Below, one piece after another: positions 29,457 to 38,167 of a stretch of 64,000 nucleotides of DNA (the stretch's first letter is position 1; each line of letters opens with the position of its first letter). The translations under genes were made by a program, and so were the position numbers. The notes below the pieces were generated by a model. It did no database searches, was not told the DNA's origin, and saw only the letters and a program-made list of their open reading frames with translations. Source of the stretch: Marinomonas lutimaris (lineage in GTDB: Bacteria > Pseudomonadota > Gammaproteobacteria > Pseudomonadales > Marinomonadaceae). The stretch covers positions 141,118 through 205,117 of the forward strand of contig NZ_JAHLLW010000007.1 in NCBI RefSeq assembly GCF_019426345.1. Reading direction: 5' to 3'.

Positions 29457-30845
29457 TTAATTCTCAAAAATTGCGTCTAGCGCTTCAGATAAACGTTCAA
29501 CTCCGATGACTTTCATGCCTTCGATAGGCTTTTTCGGGCAGTTAGCTTTTGGTACCACAGCTCTGGTAAAGCCATGTTTCGCCGCTTCACTGATACGTTC
29601 TTGTCCTGATGGTACAGGACGAATTTCACCCGATAAACCAACTTCCCCAAGCACCACTAAATCATGCGGTAATACTCTATCGCGGAAACTAGAAACGACT
29701 GCAGCGATGGCCGCGAGATCTGCGCTGGTTTCCAATACTTTTACACCGCCAACCACGTTCAGATACACATCTTGATCTGATGTTAGTAAGCCGCCGTGCT
29801 TATGCAAAACGGCCAAAAGCATGGCTAAACGATTATGGTCAAAGCCCACTGTGACCCGTCTTGGATTACCTAAAGCTGAATCATCGACCAGCGCTTGCAG
29901 CTCCACCAAAAGAGGGCGAGTGCCTTCCCAAACGACCATCACAAGACTGCCAGCTGCTGGATGATTGCTACGGTTTAAGAAAATGGAACTTGGGTTCTTG
30001 ACTTCTTTTAGGCCATTTTCTAGCATGGCGAAAACGCCTAACTCATTCACGGCACCAAAGCGGTTTTTCATGCCGCGAAGGGTGCGAAAGCGTGAGTCTT
30101 CTGAGCCTTCGAGCAACACAGAGCAATCCACCATGTGTTCTAGTACTTTTGGTCCAGCCAAAGAGCCGTCTTTAGTCACATGACCAACGAGCAATACCGC
30201 AGTTTGTGTTTGCTTGGCAAAACGTGTCAAGACAGCCGCACTTTCTCGAACCTGCGATACGCTGCCTGGGGCGGATTCAACACCATCCAAATGCATTACT
30301 TGGATCGAGTCGATAACCATGACTTTCGGTTTAACTTGTTGGGCGATGGTTAAAATCGCTTCCACATTGGTTTCTGACAGCATCTTGAGGTTTTGAGTCG
30401 GTAAACCAAGGCGTTGTGCTCGCATGGCAACTTGTTGAAGAGATTCTTCGCCAGTTACATACAACGCGGTTTGTTGTTGCGCAAGCCAGCACATGGTTTG
30501 CAGCAATAAGGTACTTTTCCCTGCGCCGGGATGTCCACCGATCAGTACTACACCACCAGGAACCAATCCGCCGCCTAATACTCGGTCGAATTCGTTTGCA
30601 CCTGAGCTAAAGCGAGGAACATCGCCTAAATCCACATCGGATAAATTCTGTATACCAGTAACAGCGCCAGCGTAACCTTGATAACGTGGATCTTGGCTAG
30701 CGGAAACACGAGCAGAAGTTTTGCTAGAAGTAAGGCGTATTTCGGATAGTGAATTCCACGCACTGCAGGCTTGGCACTGTCCTTGCCATTTTGCGTAGTC
30801 GGCTCCGCATTCATTGCATACAAAGGCGGTTTTTGCTTTGGCCAT
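29457..30845 (-). CDS. radA: DNA repair protein RadA (Sms)
   Basis: 462 residues. RecA-like ATPase that promotes branch migration in recombination. The N-terminal zinc finger is CNECGADYAKWQGQCQAC; Walker A is GGHPGAGKSTL; the RadA-specific KNRFG motif is present (MKNRFGAVNELGVF); the C-terminal Lon-like domain has LVVLGEVGLSGEIRPV. Full length. It precedes the GNAT-nitrilase gene region on the same strand, 62 bp apart. Confidence 0.97.
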   Translation of the reverse strand: MAKAKTAFVCNECGADYAKWQGQCQACSAWNSLSEIRLTSSKTSARVSASQDPRYQGYAGAVTGIQNLSDVDLGDVPRFSSGANEFDRVLGGGLVPGGVVLIGGHPGAGKSTLLLQTMCWLAQQQTALYVTGEESLQQVAMRAQRLGLPTQNLKMLSETNVEAILTIAQQVKPKVMVIDSIQVMHLDGVESAPGSVSQVRESAAVLTRFAKQTQTAVLLVGHVTKDGSLAGPKVLEHMVDCSVLLEGSEDSRFRTLRGMKNRFGAVNELGVFAMLENGLKEVKNPSSIFLNRSNHPAAGSLVMVVWEGTRPLLVELQALVDDSALGNPRRVTVGFDHNRLAMLLAVLHKHGGLLTSDQDVYLNVVGGVKVLETSADLAAIAAVVSSFRDRVLPHDLVVLGEVGLSGEIRPVPSGQERISEAAKHGFTRAVVPKANCPKKPIEGMKVIGVERLSEALDAIFEN

Positions 30846-30906
30846 GAGAGGTCTCTTTAAGATGTTGCGATAACGTCCATGTTATCACAGGAAAAAGCTG
30901 TATCGC

Positions 30907-32436
30907 TTATTTCGATTTTTTCCAATTGACTGAGTAAAGATCGGTACGACGGTCTTTTAGGTTGTTCACTGAGCCTTCGCTGCGAGTCAATTTTAGCTTA
31001 TCTAAATCTAGATCCGAGAACATGATCATTTCTGTGTTTGGTGTAGTTTCCGCCATAACCGCATCGTGCGGATAAGAGAAATCAGATGGTGAAAACACGG
31101 AACTCTGTGCATATTGAATGTCAAGGTTTTCCACTTGTGGAAGGTTGCCACAGCTACCACAAATAACCACGTAACATTCGTTTTCAATGGCACGTGCTTG
31201 GGCACAGCGACGTACACGCAAGTAGCCATTTTTCGTATCTGTCCAGAATGGTACAAACAAAATGTCCATGTCTTGCTCGGCCAGTAATCGACCTAGCTCA
31301 GGGAATTCCACATCGTAACAAATCAAGATGCCTACTCGGCCCGCATCAGTATTGAAGACGCGTAAATCATTGCCACCTTCAATAACCCAGTCACGGCGTT
31401 CGTGGGGAGTGATGTGTATTTTCTTTTGCTCTTCCACGGTACCGTCACGACGACATAGGTAACTGACGTTATAAACAGTCTCGTCTTCAATTACTGGCAT
31501 GGAGCCGGTAATGACGTTGATGTTATAGCTGACCGCGAACTGGGACATTTCATTGATAAAGCGTTCAGTAAAGCTTGCTAAAAAGCGAATGGCTTCAGTC
31601 TGGTTACTTTGATCTGGGCTTAGTCCAATCAATGGTGCATTGAAAAATTCAGGGAATAATACAAAGTCACTTTTATAATCAGATACTGCATCGATAAAGT
31701 ATTCGACTTGCTTTAGTAGCTCGTCAACGCTTTCTACTTCACGCATTTGCCACTGAATCGCACCGATACGAACTTGGGTTTTACGTGAACGAATCACGTT
31801 AGTATCTGGTTCGAAGAAGATGTTTTTCCATTCCAACAAGGTTGCGTAGCCTTGAGATTTTTCATCTTCAGGCATGTAGCGTTTTAGTAAACGAGTAACT
31901 TGGAAATCGTTAGACAATTGGAAAGTCAGAATAGGGTCGTAAATTTTGCGTTCGCGAACGGATTCTAAGTATTCCGCAGCGCTCATTTCATGGGCGTGTT
32001 CGTGGTAACTTGGAATACGACCACCCGCCAAAATAGCTCGTAAGTTATGCTGACGACAAAGGTCTTTTCTCGCTTCATATAAACGACGGCCAAGACGGTA
32101 GCCGCGGTATTCTGGCGCGATCAAAACATCTAGACCGTACATAGCGTCGCCACGATCGTCGTTTAAAATATTTTCTTTTTGATCGATAAGATCATCATAA
32201 GTATGCGGGTTACTAAAACGCTGATAGCTGACTTGAACAGACAAGGCTAAGCCAACGATTTTACCGTGGTCTTCTAGGCAGATTTGTCCTTCAGGAAAGT
32301 CTTTGATCAGCTTGTGGATTGTGTGTTCCGGCCATGAGCCACCAATGTCGTGATAGACCTTATCCATCAGTACTTTTATTTCGTCGTAGTCGTCGTTGGT
32401 AAGGTTACGAATGGTTAAATGTAAATCGTCGTGCAT
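30907..32436 (-). CDS. GNAT acetyltransferase - carbon-nitrogen hydrolase fusion
   Basis: 509 residues in two domains. Residues about 1-215 are GNAT-like (LDVLIAPEYRGYRLGRRLYEARKDL is motif A). Residues about 222-500 are a nitrilase-superfamily amidase with the Glu-Lys-Cys triad in FPEFFNAPL, KKIHITPHERRDW and ILICYDVEFPELGR. Such fusions are known in Pseudomonas and relatives; the reaction is not established, but one may expect sequential acyl transfer and amide hydrolysis on a common small molecule. Start ATG at 32436, with no operon partner visible. Confidence 0.9.
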   Translation of the reverse strand: MHDDLHLTIRNLTNDDYDEIKVLMDKVYHDIGGSWPEHTIHKLIKDFPEGQICLEDHGKIVGLALSVQVSYQRFSNPHTYDDLIDQKENILNDDRGDAMYGLDVLIAPEYRGYRLGRRLYEARKDLCRQHNLRAILAGGRIPSYHEHAHEMSAAEYLESVRERKIYDPILTFQLSNDFQVTRLLKRYMPEDEKSQGYATLLEWKNIFFEPDTNVIRSRKTQVRIGAIQWQMREVESVDELLKQVEYFIDAVSDYKSDFVLFPEFFNAPLIGLSPDQSNQTEAIRFLASFTERFINEMSQFAVSYNINVITGSMPVIEDETVYNVSYLCRRDGTVEEQKKIHITPHERRDWVIEGGNDLRVFNTDAGRVGILICYDVEFPELGRLLAEQDMDILFVPFWTDTKNGYLRVRRCAQARAIENECYVVICGSCGNLPQVENLDIQYAQSSVFSPSDFSYPHDAVMAETTPNTEMIMFSDLDLDKLKLTRSEGSVNNLKDRRTDLYSVNWKKSK

Positions 32437-32555
32437 GTTGGCCTCTATAAATCGGTCTTATGTATTGCTCATGATAACGCGTATCGGTGTGAGTAAGTAA
32501 GAGATCAGTATGTCATAAGGGTGTATAACGCTAACTCAATAAGGGATATAAAAAG

Positions 32556-32583
32556 AAAACCCCCGCCGAGGCGAGGGTTTTGA
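32556..32583 (-). terminator. Terminator of the glnK-amtB transcript
   Basis: On the minus strand, AAAACCC-T-CGC...GCG-GGGGTTTT forms a GC-rich stem followed by TTTTCTTTTT, 32 nt after the amtB stop. Confidence 0.8.
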
Positions 32584-32614
32584 TATTAAAATGTCTAAGT
32601 TTTATGAAGAGATA

Positions 32615-33880
32615 TTACTTCTTGCTGAATTCTGGGTACGCTTCCATACCACATTCAGAAAGGTCAACACCCTCATACTCTTCTTCTTCAGTAACTCGAA
32701 CACCCATGATGGCTTTGATGATTAACCAAACCACTAGGCTAGAAACGAATACCCAAACGAAGATAGTAAGAGCGCCCGCGATTTGTCCGCCGAACGTAGT
32801 GCCATCGTTAGTTAGTGGCACAGCTAGCAAGCCCCAAAGACCAACCACACCGTGAACAGAGATCGCGCCCACTGGATCATCGATTTTAAGCTTGTCTAGA
32901 GTCAGGATGGACACAACAACAATCAAACCACCAACAAGACCGATAAGCGTCGCACCTAGAGCAGATGGCGTATCAGGACCCGCGGTGATTGCTACCAAGC
33001 CAGCAAGTACACCGTTTAGAAGCATAGTTAGATCGGCTTTGCCGAATAAGATTCGAGCGAGAATAAGTGCACCGATTGCGCCGCCAGCTGCGGCTGCATT
33101 TGTGTTCAAGAACACCATGGCAACTGAGTTAGCACTAGCGATATCGCCAAGTTTTAGTACAGAGCCGCCGTTGAATCCGAACCAACCCAACCAAAGGATC
33201 AAAGTACCTAATGTTGCTAGTGGTAGGTTAGCGCCAGGAATAGCGCGAACTTCACCGTTTGGACCGTACTTGCCTTTACGAGCGCCAAGTACCAATACAC
33301 CAGCTAGAGCAGCCGAAGCACCTGCCATGTGAACGATACCGGAGCCTGCAAAGTCAGTGAAACCTAGGTCGCCAAGGCTAAACATACCGAATACAGAACC
33401 GCCACCCCAAGTCCAGTTACCTTCCATTGGGTAAATGAAACCTGTCATTACGACTGCAAATACTAGGAAAGCCCAAAGCTTCATACGTTCAGCAACTGCG
33501 CCAGATACGATAGACATTGCTGTTGCAACGAACACAACTTGGAAGAAGAAATCTGAAGCACCAGAGTAGATTGCACCGCCTTCAAATCCACCTTCACGTC
33601 CTGCAAAGTCCGTTAAAGTAGAAGCAACATCTACGTCTTGAATACCAGTAAGGAACCACTCGCCACCGTACATGATAGCGTAACCACAAACTAGATACAT
33701 GATGCAAGAAATGGCAAACAAAGCCACGTTCTTGGTTAGAATTTCAGTGGTGTTTTTAGCACGTACTAGACCTGCTTCCAACATGGCAAATCCAGCTGCC
33801 ATCCACATGACCAGCGCGCCACACACCAAGAAATAAAAGGTGTCCATCGCATATTGTAAGTGAAAAATTTGATCTTGCAT
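32615..33880 (-). CDS. amtB: Ammonium transporter AmtB
   Basis: 421 residues with about eleven membrane helices. Ammonium channel of the inner membrane, gated by the PII protein encoded just upstream. Signatures: GFAMLEAGLVRAKN near residue 30, the pore blocks DFAGSGIVHMAGASAALAG and WFGFNGGS, and SVHGVVGLWGLLAVPL with the conserved pore histidine. No cleaved signal peptide is obvious. The gene follows glnK by 39 bp in the standard glnK-amtB arrangement, so it is expected to be nitrogen regulated. Confidence 0.96.
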   Translation of the reverse strand: MQDQIFHLQYAMDTFYFLVCGALVMWMAAGFAMLEAGLVRAKNTTEILTKNVALFAISCIMYLVCGYAIMYGGEWFLTGIQDVDVASTLTDFAGREGGFEGGAIYSGASDFFFQVVFVATAMSIVSGAVAERMKLWAFLVFAVVMTGFIYPMEGNWTWGGGSVFGMFSLGDLGFTDFAGSGIVHMAGASAALAGVLVLGARKGKYGPNGEVRAIPGANLPLATLGTLILWLGWFGFNGGSVLKLGDIASANSVAMVFLNTNAAAAGGAIGALILARILFGKADLTMLLNGVLAGLVAITAGPDTPSALGATLIGLVGGLIVVVSILTLDKLKIDDPVGAISVHGVVGLWGLLAVPLTNDGTTFGGQIAGALTIFVWVFVSSLVVWLIIKAIMGVRVTEEEEYEGVDLSECGMEAYPEFSKK

Positions 33881-33919
33881 GTCTCGCCCCCCTAAAGGCT
33901 TGTATAATTAGAGCAGTGA

Positions 33920-34279
<360 letters not shown>

Positions 34280-34315
34280 TCAGTTTTATTGTCGTATCGC
34301 AGGTACTTAGCTTTA

Positions 34316-34331
34316 TTCAATATGCGTGCCA
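34316..34331 (-). promoter_or_regulatory. Candidate sigma-54 promoter of glnK-amtB
   Basis: The minus strand reads TGGCAC-GCATA-TTGAA, matching the -24 element exactly and the -12 element TTGC with A for C. It is about 58 nt before the glnK start, where an NtrC-activated promoter is expected. Confidence 0.7.
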
Positions 34332-34749
34332 TATATAGATATGCCCTTATAACAATGGCTTTGTAAGGATTTTGTCGACTTTTCGAAATTAAAAAGAGCA
34401 TCAGATGGCTTTATTTAGTGCGGCATATTGGGGTGTCTTGGTTGGTTATTGCATTAACTTGGTGCGAATGGGTGACTTATGTGAGTGGCATTACTGGACG
34501 AGATCCCTATCTTATTGCTTCTGATCAGAAAATAAACATTTAGCTAAGAGTGTAATGCGTGCCTTATTTAGAGGATTTGTTTGGATTAAAGTACGCAATA
34601 TTTTATTTCTCGCACAAAAAAGAGGCAATTTAATAGTATTGCGTGTTTATAAAGGAGCAGGGATATAAAGATGTGCAGCTGAGAGCTTGTTTGCACCTTA
34701 CTTAGGCTTCTATACTATTAAGTATTGTAAATGCAAAAATGAGAATGAC
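34332..34749. other. 418-bp stretch without a recognised gene
   Basis: This gap separates the glnK promoter from ubiK. It contains two overlapping short open frames of uncertain reality: 34405-34524 (39 codons, start ATG, weak AGAG upstream) and, in the next frame, a longer hydrophobic run ending at a TAG near 34539 with no good start codon. Another 37-codon frame starts at 34555. None matches anything I know. Probably it holds the ubiK promoter and possibly NtrC enhancer sites, which I could not identify with confidence. Confidence 0.4.
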
Positions 34750-34989
34750 ATGATTGATCAATTTATAAAGCAGCTTGGAACCGGATTAGGACAAGCAGCA
34801 GAAACATTGGGTAAGCTGCCAAAAGAAGAGATTCAGGCGCAACTGCACGAAGTGGCACGTAATACATTAAGCAAAATGGATTTAGTCACACGTGAAGAGT
34901 TTGAAGTGCAAGCTGCAATGTTGGCCAAGTACCGTGAAAAATTGGCTGTATTGGAAGCTCGTTTAAATGAGTTAGAGAAAAAAGACTAA
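34750..34989 (+). CDS. ubiK: Ubiquinone biosynthesis accessory factor UbiK (YqiC, BMFP)
   Basis: 79 residues. MIDQFIKQLGTGLGQAAETLG and a long C-terminal coiled coil (LVTREEFEVQAAMLAKYREKLAVLEARLNELE) match the BMFP/UbiK family. UbiK works with UbiJ to support aerobic ubiquinone synthesis and is membrane-associated. The in-frame open frame begins earlier, but the family start MIDQ is at 34750. Confidence 0.93.
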   Translation: MIDQFIKQLGTGLGQAAETLGKLPKEEIQAQLHEVARNTLSKMDLVTREEFEVQAAMLAKYREKLAVLEARLNELEKKD

Positions 34990-34990
34990 C

Positions 34991-35206
34991 TCATTTCCAA
35001 CCTTGGAGCCATTTTTCAGGCGATGTCAGGGCTTGCCAAGGTAGAGAGTACTGATTTTTGTTGATTACGGCTTCAAGCACGCATTCTATGACGATGTCGT
35101 TATCATCTTTAATGAGTTTGGTGACGATAAAATGCTTTTCTTTTTGCTGTGGTGAGGTGGACGTCCATTTTGATAACAGCAGTTTGTTGGGGTTTATTTG
35201 GTGCAT
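34991..35206 (-). CDS. TIGR02450-family Trp-rich small protein
   Basis: 71 residues. MHQINPNKLLLSKWT, EKHFIVTKLI, IECVLEAVINKNQYSLPW and the final W-L-Q-G-W-K match this small conserved family, widespread in gammaproteobacteria and without known function. It converges with ubiK, 1 bp apart, and is divergent from comM. Confidence 0.88.
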   Translation of the reverse strand: MHQINPNKLLLSKWTSTSPQQKEKHFIVTKLIKDDNDIVIECVLEAVINKNQYSLPWQALTSPEKWLQGWK

Positions 35207-35313
35207 GGGAAGTCGGTAACCTTAATAAGCGAATGAAATAGAGATACGAAAGAAATGACAAGCTGGATTGCTTGTCGTTGAAAATTGCCAATTAAATTGA
35301 TCAAGGAGTGATC

Positions 35314-36825
35314 ATGAGTTTAGCTACTATTTATAGTCGTGCCCGTGTGGGCGTGTCTTCTCCTCTCGTTACCGTTGAAACTCATATTTCAAATGGATTG
35401 CCTTCCCTTAATATAGTGGGTTTACCTGAAGCTGCCGTTCGAGAAGCAAAAGATCGTGTGCGTAGCGCGATTATCAACAGTCATTTTGAATTTCCTACCC
35501 GACGAGTCACCATCAACCTAGCGCCAGCGGATTTACCCAAAGAGGGCGGTCGATATGATTTGGCGATTGCTATCAGTGTGTTAGTCGCGTCTGGGCAACT
35601 TGGAGAGTTGAATTTACGTGATACCGAGTTTATTGGCGAATTGGCTTTGTCGGGTGATATTCGTGGCGTGCCAGGATTACTACCATCGGCCATTGCTTGT
35701 CATCAGTCTAACCGTCAGCTTATTCTTCCCGAAGACAATCAACAAGAAGCCGCTTTAGTGGAAGGCGACGCGGTATTTGCTAAACACCTTACCCAAGTGA
35801 CAGCCCATCTACTAAAATTAAGTAAGTTACCTGTTTGCGAATCTAAACCCACAGAGCCGTTGCCTTTGGATCATAAAGACATGCGCGATGTAAAAGGCCA
35901 ATATCAGGCGCGGCGAGCGTTAGAAGTCGCAGCAGCAGGCGGGCATAATCTATTATTTATAGGTCCAGCTGGAACAGGCAAAACCATGTTAGCGTCACGT
36001 TTACCAAGCATAATGCCCGCTATGACTGAAGTTGAAGCACTGGCTGTGGCGTCAGTTCAATCGGTAGCTGGACGAAAAATGGGACTCGATTGGTATTGGT
36101 CTGAACGCCCCTTTAGGTCTCCGCATCATTCTTGTTCGGCTGCTGCATTGGTAGGAGGCGGTTCAATTCCTAAACCAGGCGAAGCCTCTTTAGCGCATTG
36201 TGGCGTGTTATTTTTGGACGAGCTACCAGAATTTGATCGCAAAGTGTTAGAGGTACTGCGCGAACCATTGGAAAACGGCGAAGTGCATATTTCCCGAGCT
36301 CGCGGTCAAGTGACTTTTCCGGCTCGATTCCAATTGGTTGCCGCTATGAACGCCAGTAACGAAGCTTACAATGGTGGACAGGATTATTATCAATCCAGCG
36401 CTAGCCAAAAATACCTTAAAAAACTTTCTGCGCCATTTTTGGATCGTATCGATTTACATGTAGAGGTTCCACCTTTGCCTTCTAATGTTTTAGTGAACGC
36501 GCAAGAAGAAGGGGAGTGCAGTGCCAATGTTCGCGAACGAGTTGAACACGCGGTTGCAAGGCAAAGAGCGCGCCAAGGCGTACAAAATGCATTGCTAAGT
36601 GGCCGCCAATTAGAAGCTATTTGTGCGCTAAGTGATGATGACAAGCAGTTCATGCAACAGGCATTGGAAAAACTAAAACTCTCGGCGCGTGCTTATCATC
36701 GAGTCTTAAAAGTGGCGCTTACTCTAGCAGATTTAAACGACTCTCCAGTAACAAGAGCGCATTTAATGGAATCGTTAAGTTATCGAAAAATGGAAAAAAC
36801 CTTATCTATGGCGGTCTCTTCTTAA
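35314..36825 (+). CDS. comM: YifB/ComM family Mg-chelatase-like ATPase
   Basis: 503 residues. Three regions: N-terminal Lon-protease-like domain (about 1-165; SNGLPSLNIVGLPEAAVREAKDRVRSA), AAA+ ATPase with Walker A GPAGTGKTML, and a Mg-chelatase C-terminal domain (RAYHRVLKVALTLADL). In Vibrio and Haemophilus ComM is a hexameric helicase that promotes branch migration during natural transformation; the same family is called YifB in E. coli. ATG at 35314 has AGGAG upstream, better than GTG at 35308. Confidence 0.94.
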   Translation: MSLATIYSRARVGVSSPLVTVETHISNGLPSLNIVGLPEAAVREAKDRVRSAIINSHFEFPTRRVTINLAPADLPKEGGRYDLAIAISVLVASGQLGELNLRDTEFIGELALSGDIRGVPGLLPSAIACHQSNRQLILPEDNQQEAALVEGDAVFAKHLTQVTAHLLKLSKLPVCESKPTEPLPLDHKDMRDVKGQYQARRALEVAAAGGHNLLFIGPAGTGKTMLASRLPSIMPAMTEVEALAVASVQSVAGRKMGLDWYWSERPFRSPHHSCSAAALVGGGSIPKPGEASLAHCGVLFLDELPEFDRKVLEVLREPLENGEVHISRARGQVTFPARFQLVAAMNASNEAYNGGQDYYQSSASQKYLKKLSAPFLDRIDLHVEVPPLPSNVLVNAQEEGECSANVRERVEHAVARQRARQGVQNALLSGRQLEAICALSDDDKQFMQQALEKLKLSARAYHRVLKVALTLADLNDSPVTRAHLMESLSYRKMEKTLSMAVSS

Positions 36826-36888
36826 ACGAAGGCTACTTTTAAAAACGGCTTAACCATAGACTTTACTCCGAAACATTGGAGGCGAATC

Positions 36889-36912
36889 ATGCCTTCAATG
36901 AGGTTTAATTAA
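36889..36912 (+). CDS. Possible 7-codon leader peptide (MPSMRFN)
   Basis: ATG at 36889 is preceded by TTGGAGG at ideal spacing and followed by a stop at 36912. It lies in the comM-transporter gap, 168 bp ahead of the transporter start. The perfect ribosome binding site is the main evidence. A weak hairpin (about 36920-36953) follows. It may be a leader, a remnant or chance. Confidence 0.25.
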   Translation: MPSMRFN

Positions 36913-37080
36913 AGATTTTCAGCTCTTTTAAATGCAGGATAAAAGCTGTTTTAACCTTGCTCATTTCGTTACAATCCTCTTCCCATTTTTGGGACTAATA
37001 ATAATTAAATAGTCGTTGCGTGCTCGCAGTTGTTGATTTATTAGCGGCAAGGGTGAGTGGCCTATGTGGAGTGTTGTCTT

Positions 37081-38010
37081 ATGGTTATCCAGCTGTTCCC
37101 TTTTTGGGCGTTATTGCTTTCAGCAATTGCCTTTTTTCAACCGGATTTATTTGTCGGCTTGAAAACTCAAATCGTTCCATTATTGACCATCATTATGTTG
37201 GCAATGGGATTGACCTTAAGCCCTGCAGACTTCAAACAAGTATTGAAGAATGGTAAAGCCGTTGGCGTGGGTGTGTTATTGCAATTTTTAGTCATGCCTA
37301 TTGCGGCGTTTGGTGTGGCCTTTGCATTTGGTTTTGATACGGAATTAACCGTTGGCATGTTGCTTGTGGGCAGTGTGGCAGGCGGTACCTCATCGAATGT
37401 TATGTGTTACTTAGCAAAAGGCGATACGGCGCTGTCTATTTCCATGACGGCTATTTCGACCTTGCTTGGCGTAATACTGACACCATTCTTAGTATCTCTA
37501 ATGATTGGTCAGAGCGTCGATGTACCAGTCGCTGGTATGTTAATGAGCTTGTTTAAAATCGTATTATTGCCTGTTGCGGCGGGTGTGTTGATTAATACCT
37601 TCTTCTCAAAGTTTGTACGCAAAGCTGAGCCGATTTTTCCGTACATCTCAATGTTTGCCATCGTGCTGATTATTGCCATTGTAGTGGCATTGAGTGCATC
37701 CAAGATCGTTCAAGTAGGTCTAATTGTTGCGGCAGCGGTTATTCTGCATAATGCGATTGGTTTGACCTTGGGTTACTGGGTCACTTACCTACTTGGTTTT
37801 GACGCGCGTGTTTGTCGTACTATTGCCTTTGAAGTAGGCTTGCAGAACTCTGGTCTAGCAGCAGCGCTAGCGGTGAAATTCTTCACGCCAATGGCAGCTT
37901 TACCTGGAACGATTTTCAGTGTGTGGCACAATATTTCAGGATCTTTGTTGGCGAGCTATTGGAGCCGTCGACCAGTTGCTGAAAACAACGCTCAAGAAAC
38001 AGGTAAATAA
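37081..38010 (+). CDS. Bile acid:sodium symporter (BASS) family transporter
   Basis: 309 residues with about nine to ten helices. The signatures MLAMGLTLSPADFKQVL, MLLVGSVAGGTSSNVMCYLAKGD, FEVGLQNSGLAAALA and PGTIFSVWHNISGS match BASS/YocS/PanS sodium-coupled importers of organic acids. Substrate is unknown; pantoate, pyruvate or similar acids are family options. ATG at 37081 with GTGGAG upstream is chosen over the GTG-like start at 37057, since helix 1 begins right after it. Confidence 0.9.
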   Translation: MVIQLFPFWALLLSAIAFFQPDLFVGLKTQIVPLLTIIMLAMGLTLSPADFKQVLKNGKAVGVGVLLQFLVMPIAAFGVAFAFGFDTELTVGMLLVGSVAGGTSSNVMCYLAKGDTALSISMTAISTLLGVILTPFLVSLMIGQSVDVPVAGMLMSLFKIVLLPVAAGVLINTFFSKFVRKAEPIFPYISMFAIVLIIAIVVALSASKIVQVGLIVAAAVILHNAIGLTLGYWVTYLLGFDARVCRTIAFEVGLQNSGLAAALAVKFFTPMAALPGTIFSVWHNISGSLLASYWSRRPVAENNAQETGK

Positions 38011-38027
38011 TCTATTTGCTTAGCGTC

Positions 38028-38060
38028 AAAAAAGGGATGCCATTTGTGCATCCCTTTTTT
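38028..38060. terminator. Terminator after the BASS transporter
   Basis: AAAAAAGGGATGC and GCATCCCTTTTTT form a 13-bp stem around CATTTGT with T runs on both strands. Confidence 0.9.
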
Positions 38061-38167
38061 GTGCTTGTTAGTTTTTGCTTTTATGATTTTTCTCTCAGTG
38101 CGAGATTCTTTATTGTCGGGTACACTTACGGCTGATTTTTAATAGCCATACGAGCCAGAGTTTTTCC

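Noticed and set aside
36920..36953. Intrinsic terminator after comM
   Set aside because: The stem has a two-base bulge and only a short T run; too weak to call.
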